Shown one piece after another: positions 60,191 to 64,000 of a stretch of 64,000 nt of DNA. The stretch spans positions 2,170,001-2,234,000 of the forward strand of contig NZ_CP119989.1 in assembly GCF_029338555.1 (NCBI RefSeq), written 5' to 3'. Source of the stretch: Halobaculum marinum. Its GTDB lineage: Archaea > Halobacteriota > Halobacteria > Halobacteriales > Haloferacaceae. A program made the translations under genes and the position numbers. Below the pieces are notes generated by a model, which saw only the letters and a list, made by a program, of their open reading frames with translations, was not told where the DNA came from and did not search any database. Within the stretch, counting starts at the first letter, position 1; each line of letters starts with the position of its first letter.

Positions 60191-61642
60191 ATGAGCCAGC
60201 CGAACGTTCTCTTACTCGTCCTCGACTCCGTCCGCGCACGAAACGTCTCGCTGTACGGGTACGAGCGCGAAACGACTCCGTTTTTGGACGAGTTTGCTGA
60301 AGAGGCGACGGTGTACCGGCAGGCTCGGGCACCGGGGCGCTGGAGCCTACCGAGCCACGCGAGCCTCTTCACGGGGCTCCACGTCGCCGAACACGGGCTC
60401 TACGACGAGGGACTCACGCTCACCCCCGACAACACGGTGTTCGAAGAACTCGCCGCCTCCGGCTACGACACTGGAGTGTTCTCCTACAACGGCTACATCA
60501 ACGGGGCCACGCCCTCCGGACTCGACCGCTTCGAGACGGTCGAAGGGTACCGCGACCCGCCGTTCCCGAACGCGGCCGACCCACAGGGAATCCGCGGCCA
60601 ACACCGAGAGTTCCTCGCCCGCTCGCTCCGACACGACCAGCCCGTCCGTTCGCTGTTGAACGGTGCGTTGATGAAGTTGGGTTGGGACCACCCAAAACTG
60701 CTCCCCGACCGGCTTCTCCGAAACACCTCCGCCGGGAAGACTCCAGACGACGTGTACGTCGACCTCTTTCTCGACTGGCAGGCAGAGCGTGACGGCCCGT
60801 GGGCGGCGTGCCTGAACTTCATGTGCACGCACAACGCCTACGACCCCCCGCCGCAACACGACCGCTGGGGCGACCAAGCAGCCCGCGACATCCAGTCCAG
60901 CCTCGAGTACGGCAACTGGGAGTTCCTCGGCGAACAGGAGCCGATCGAGAAACTTGCGCGTCTGGAGGGGCTCTACGACGGGACCATCCGGGAGGCCGAT
61001 AGCTACGTTGAGCGCATCGTCTCGTCGCTCCGCGAACGCGGGGTGCTGGAGGACACGCTTGTCGTCGTCACGGGCGACCACGGCGAGGGATTCGGCGAAG
61101 CAGACGAGATACGCCCGAACCTCCCCACGGTCCAGCACGTCGTTGGCTCGAACGAGAGCCTCCTGCACGTGCCGCTCGTCGTGAAGTTCCCCGGACAGAC
61201 CGAGCAGACGGAAGTCGAGCGAGTCGCGTCGCTCACCGAGTTCGCGAACGTCGCGCGCGCAACCATCGAGGGCGACGTCGACCAAGACGCGTTCGCCCGA
61301 GACGACGGAGTGGCACTCGCATCCACACACGGCCTGAACGAGGTGAACTGGGAGCGCATGCGCGAGTTCTGCGACGGCGACGTGTCCCGGTTTGAGGACG
61401 CAACCTACGTCCTCTACGAGAACACCGACGACGGGACGGTGCGGAAGATGGTCAACTGGAAGGATCGTCACACTACGCTCGAAATTGAGGACGCTCACAC
61501 TATCCGGGAGACGGACGCGGACAACCGCGAGCGAGTCGCCGAGGTCTTCGACGACCTCTCAGACGCCGGCGTCGTCGTCCGTGCCGAGGGGGGGGTTGAT
61601 GAGGGGACGGAGGCCCGTTTAGAGGCGCTGGGCTATCGCTGA
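60191..61642 (+). CDS. Sulfatase (Ser-type signature)
   Basis: 483 residues from the ATG at 60191; an ATG at 60179 is in frame, but the AAATAAC box at 60162-60168 fits 60191 better. NVLLLVLDSVRARNVSLYGYERETTPFLDEFA is the family opening, and GRWSLPSHASLFTGLHVAEHG carries the nucleophile region with Ser where classical sulfatases have Cys/Ser-x-P-S-R. VVVTGDHGEGFGE provides the second half of the metal site. No signal peptide, so probably cytosolic or acting at the membrane inner face. Ends EARLEALGYR. Confidence 0.88.
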   Translation: MSQPNVLLLVLDSVRARNVSLYGYERETTPFLDEFAEEATVYRQARAPGRWSLPSHASLFTGLHVAEHGLYDEGLTLTPDNTVFEELAASGYDTGVFSYNGYINGATPSGLDRFETVEGYRDPPFPNAADPQGIRGQHREFLARSLRHDQPVRSLLNGALMKLGWDHPKLLPDRLLRNTSAGKTPDDVYVDLFLDWQAERDGPWAACLNFMCTHNAYDPPPQHDRWGDQAARDIQSSLEYGNWEFLGEQEPIEKLARLEGLYDGTIREADSYVERIVSSLRERGVLEDTLVVVTGDHGEGFGEADEIRPNLPTVQHVVGSNESLLHVPLVVKFPGQTEQTEVERVASLTEFANVARATIEGDVDQDAFARDDGVALASTHGLNEVNWERMREFCDGDVSRFEDATYVLYENTDDGTVRKMVNWKDRHTTLEIEDAHTIRETDADNRERVAEVFDDLSDAGVVVRAEGGVDEGTEARLEALGYR

Positions 61643-61697
61643 GCGGTCGGGACCGACACACTCAAACGACACGTGGTTCACTCTGGACCTAAGTACC

Positions 61698-63236
61698 ATG
61701 GAGCTTCTCGTGGTTGGGTTGGACGGGCTCTCCTACAATATGCTCGACCGATTCGACATCGATCCCGAGTACATCGGTCGCGTCACGGAGGAGGGCGTGT
61801 CTGGAGATCTGATGAGCGTCGACACCCCGACGACGCTCCCCGCGTGGACGTCCTTCCAAACGGGAACGGATCCCGGCACGCACGGGCTCACGAACATGAT
61901 TCAGCAATCTGCAGACTACGACGTCAGCCCGTTCGAGACGAACGAAACCGAGGCGGCGGTGTACGACTACCTCGACGACGCGATGCTCATCAACCTGCCC
62001 GCGTCCATCGGGCGGGAGCCAAGCGCCGACAACACGCACCTCGTAAGCGCGATGCTCGCCAAGGATAAGGCGGACGCCGTTCCCCCACATCTCCGCGAAC
62101 TCGACAGCTACGTCGACTACATCCTCGACCACGACAAGAGCCTGAAAAAACGGCCGAGCGTCTACTTCGATCACGTCTGTGAAATAACGCGGCGGCGGCG
62201 CGACTTCGCCCGCGAAGCCTTCGACGAGTACGACCCCCGGTTCGGCTTCGTGCTGTTCTCGACCCCCGACTGGGCGGGCCACCTCCTCTCGAACTTCTCC
62301 GACGACGCCGAGCGCGCGACGTACTACCGTCAGTTGCTCACGGTGGTCGACGAGTGTACGGCGGACCTCGCGGACCTCGCGGACAACGTCCTCTTGATGA
62401 GCGACCACGGCTTCGAGAAGAAGACCCGAAACATCCACGTCAACGACTGGTTGGCCGACCGCGGCTACCTGCACGTCGAAGAGGAGCAAGTCACCCCACA
62501 ACACCTGGCGGTCGCCGCAGCCAAGGCCGTTGGCAAGCGCTCCGATTGGGTGTACGAGCGGATCCGCCGGGTGTACAACTATATCATCGGCACCAGCGTC
62601 GGACAGAGCCTCCAGGAGGCCGCCGAGTCGGAGGTGGACTACCCGAAGTCCCAAGCGTGGGAGCTACGCTACGGCTGTCTGTTCATCAACGACGACCGCT
62701 TCGACCACCCGAACGTCGACGACCCAGACGCGCTGAAACGAGAACTCAAGGCGGAACTGGCGACGATAACCGGCCCAGACGGTGAGCCGGCGTTCCGTGA
62801 CGTGCTGTTCGCCGAGGAGGCGTACGCCGACCCCGGCGAGTGGGCTCCCGACGTCATCGCCCGCCCCGCCCCCGGCGCGTATCCGACGATGCTCGACTCA
62901 CCGACCGACGAGCCGGTGAGCAAGACCAACAACTACAACCACCGCTACCGCGGCCTCGTCGCCGCGGAGGGACCGGCGTTCCGCTCCGAGACCACCGTCG
63001 AAGGGCTCTCCATCGTCGACATCCTCCCGACACTGCTACACGTGCTGGGCGAGCCAGTGTCTCCGACGTTCGACGGACACGTCGCGCACGACCTCCTCGC
63101 CGACGAGCGCGACGTGGAGACGATGCCTACGGCGGACGTCCCGCGCCCGCGGCTCCGCACAGCCGACGAAACGTCCCAGAGCGAGCGCGACGAGGCTGTC
63201 GAGGAGCGACTCGCTGACCTGGGGTACATCGAGTGA
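61698..63236 (+). CDS. Alkaline-phosphatase-superfamily phosphodiesterase
   Basis: 512 residues, 55 nt after the sulfatase. Type I phosphodiesterase/nucleotide pyrophosphatase marks: LLVVGLDGLSYNMLD, TTLPAWTSFQTGTDPGTHG with Thr nucleophile, FSTPDWAGHLLS and VLLMSDHGFEKKTRNIHVNDWLADRGYL. Close in plan to predicted AP-family proteins encoded with archaeal glycan clusters. No signal peptide. Ends EERLADLGYIE. The flippase gene starts 12 nt later, so the two are an operon. Confidence 0.88.
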   Translation: MELLVVGLDGLSYNMLDRFDIDPEYIGRVTEEGVSGDLMSVDTPTTLPAWTSFQTGTDPGTHGLTNMIQQSADYDVSPFETNETEAAVYDYLDDAMLINLPASIGREPSADNTHLVSAMLAKDKADAVPPHLRELDSYVDYILDHDKSLKKRPSVYFDHVCEITRRRRDFAREAFDEYDPRFGFVLFSTPDWAGHLLSNFSDDAERATYYRQLLTVVDECTADLADLADNVLLMSDHGFEKKTRNIHVNDWLADRGYLHVEEEQVTPQHLAVAAAKAVGKRSDWVYERIRRVYNYIIGTSVGQSLQEAAESEVDYPKSQAWELRYGCLFINDDRFDHPNVDDPDALKRELKAELATITGPDGEPAFRDVLFAEEAYADPGEWAPDVIARPAPGAYPTMLDSPTDEPVSKTNNYNHRYRGLVAAEGPAFRSETTVEGLSIVDILPTLLHVLGEPVSPTFDGHVAHDLLADERDVETMPTADVPRPRLRTADETSQSERDEAVEERLADLGYIE

Positions 63237-63248
63237 CCGTCGACGAGG

Positions 63249-64000
63249 ATGTCTGAAAGCACCGCGGATCTGAGCATGAGCCGGGAGGCGCTCATCGCCA
63301 TTATCGCGAAGTTCGCACTCGCGGCGACGGGCTTCCTGGGCGTCGTCATCTTCTCCCGTGTGCTCGGCGTCAACGGCGTCGGGCGCTACTACGCACTGCT
63401 CGCGGCGGCGAACCTCGTCGCACAGATTTCCAGCGGGGTGAACGGCGCGATCAAAAAGCGCGTGAGCGAGGTGGAGACGCCCGTCCGCGAGTATGTCGGG
63501 CTGGGCGTGGTGTTCAACACTGGGTTCGTCGCGGTGTTGGCCGTACTCTTGCTCTTCACCTACCCCATTCTCCAGTCGTACATCGGTCCCTTCGCCTTCG
63601 GCATCGGCTTCATCGGTGTGGTCGCCAGCCTGAGTTACTTCGCGCTCGTCAACCGGGTGTACGCGGGCATCGGGAACACTGGGGCGTCGTTCTGGACAGA
63701 CACGCTCCGGAGTCTGCTCACCCTCGCTGCACAGGTGACACTGTTGTGGCTGGGATGGCACGTGCTCGGTCTCCTTATCGGATTCGTCGCCGCGACGGCA
63801 GCGACGGCCGTCGTCGTCTATCTCCTCTTGCGCCTCCGGCCGGAACTTCCCTCGCGGGAGACGGTGTCGCGCACCTACGAGTTCGCACGCTGGAACGTTC
63901 CGAACGGCCTCCTGCAGAACATGTACTCGCGGCTGGACGTGCTGTTGCTCTACGCTATCGTTGGGAGCTCTGCCGTGGGGCTGTATGAACCGGCACTTCG
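63249..64000 (+). CDS. Polysaccharide flippase (Wzx/MATE-like), N-terminal part
   Basis: Begins at ATG 63249 and runs off the right edge; about 250 residues visible. Hydrophobic segments follow one another (ALIAIIAKFALAATGFLGVVIFSRVLG, YYALLAAANLVAQISSGV, GLGVVFNTGFVAVLAVLLLF, FAFGIGFIGVVASLSYFALV, LTLAAQVTLLWLGWHVLGLLIG), with RVLGVNGVGRYYAL typical of oligosaccharide flippases (Polysacc_synt). It likely moves lipid-linked glycan across the membrane, like AglR in Haloferax (inference). Confidence 0.88.
   Translation, partial: MSESTADLSMSREALIAIIAKFALAATGFLGVVIFSRVLGVNGVGRYYALLAAANLVAQISSGVNGAIKKRVSEVETPVREYVGLGVVFNTGFVAVLAVLLLFTYPILQSYIGPFAFGIGFIGVVASLSYFALVNRVYAGIGNTGASFWTDTLRSLLTLAAQVTLLWLGWHVLGLLIGFVAATAATAVVVYLLLRLRPELPSRETVSRTYEFARWNVPNGLLQNMYSRLDVLLLYAIVGSSAVGLYEPAL

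Overview
The window is a stretch of haloarchaeal chromosome (class Halobacteria). By eye it is strongly GC-rich. Its proteins are loaded with Asp and Glu, and many genes begin with an ATG about 25-27 nt after a TATA-like box, as in leaderless transcripts. It also carries archaeal lipid, pterin and S-layer glycosylation genes (HMG-CoA reductase, MptA, AglJ), Tat-exported lipoproteins, a Pilin_N type IV pilin and many small haloarchaea-only protein families. I see no insertion sequence, integrase or CRISPR array. I cannot name the genus; the order leu/ilv genes, then aglJ, then a glycosylation cluster recalls Haloferax and relatives (from memory, not searched).

Layout. 1-18,800: housekeeping and small haloarchaeal genes (3' part of ppk off the left edge, a calcineurin-like phosphatase, methionine aminopeptidase, HIT protein, zinc-ribbon regulators, an amidohydrolase, a PQQ-type lipoprotein, hmgA, cupin, an FAD oxidoreductase, mptA, a TrmB-like regulator, a YyaL-like thioredoxin-fold protein, FxsA). 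18,900-24,450: tRNA-Ile(GAU) followed by two hairpins, a pilin, an Eis-like acetyltransferase, homoserine kinase, a DCC-family oxidoreductase and pdxS. 24,740-37,230: a cell-surface and secretion block containing a 1688-residue repeat protein, a Tat-exported 819-residue protein with an HxHDWE motif, Tat lipoproteins, a radical SAM protein, a NYN nuclease-like protein and a halolysin-type subtilase.

37,947-46,354 is one branched-chain amino acid block on the minus strand: leuA, then a candidate leader peptide, then ilvB-ilvN-ilvC-small ORF-leuC-leuD-leuB, joined by 4-8 nt overlaps except for short gaps around ilvN/ilvC. Two points stand out. A 31-codon ORF rich in Val/Leu/Ile codons starts where a leaderless transcript should begin and lies 105 nt before ilvB, with its stop codon in the loop of a GC-rich hairpin. 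This is the architecture of a bacterial ilv attenuator, in an archaeon. In addition, the 5' end of leuA is in a different frame from its only well-placed promoter and ATG.

46,600-50,230 holds small conserved genes. From 50,192 to the right edge lies a glycan-assembly region: aglJ, a membrane GT2, a GT8-like and a GT4 glycosyltransferase, a sugar nucleotidyltransferase, an NAD-dependent sugar-nucleotide epimerase/dehydratase, a flippase running off the edge, and five alkaline-phosphatase-superfamily proteins ending in a similar LxxLGY tail. From about 52,500 the DNA looks less GC-rich, consistent with an exchangeable glycosylation island. The multiple sulfatase/phosphodiesterase-like proteins suggest a glycan carrying sulfate or phosphate groups (inference).
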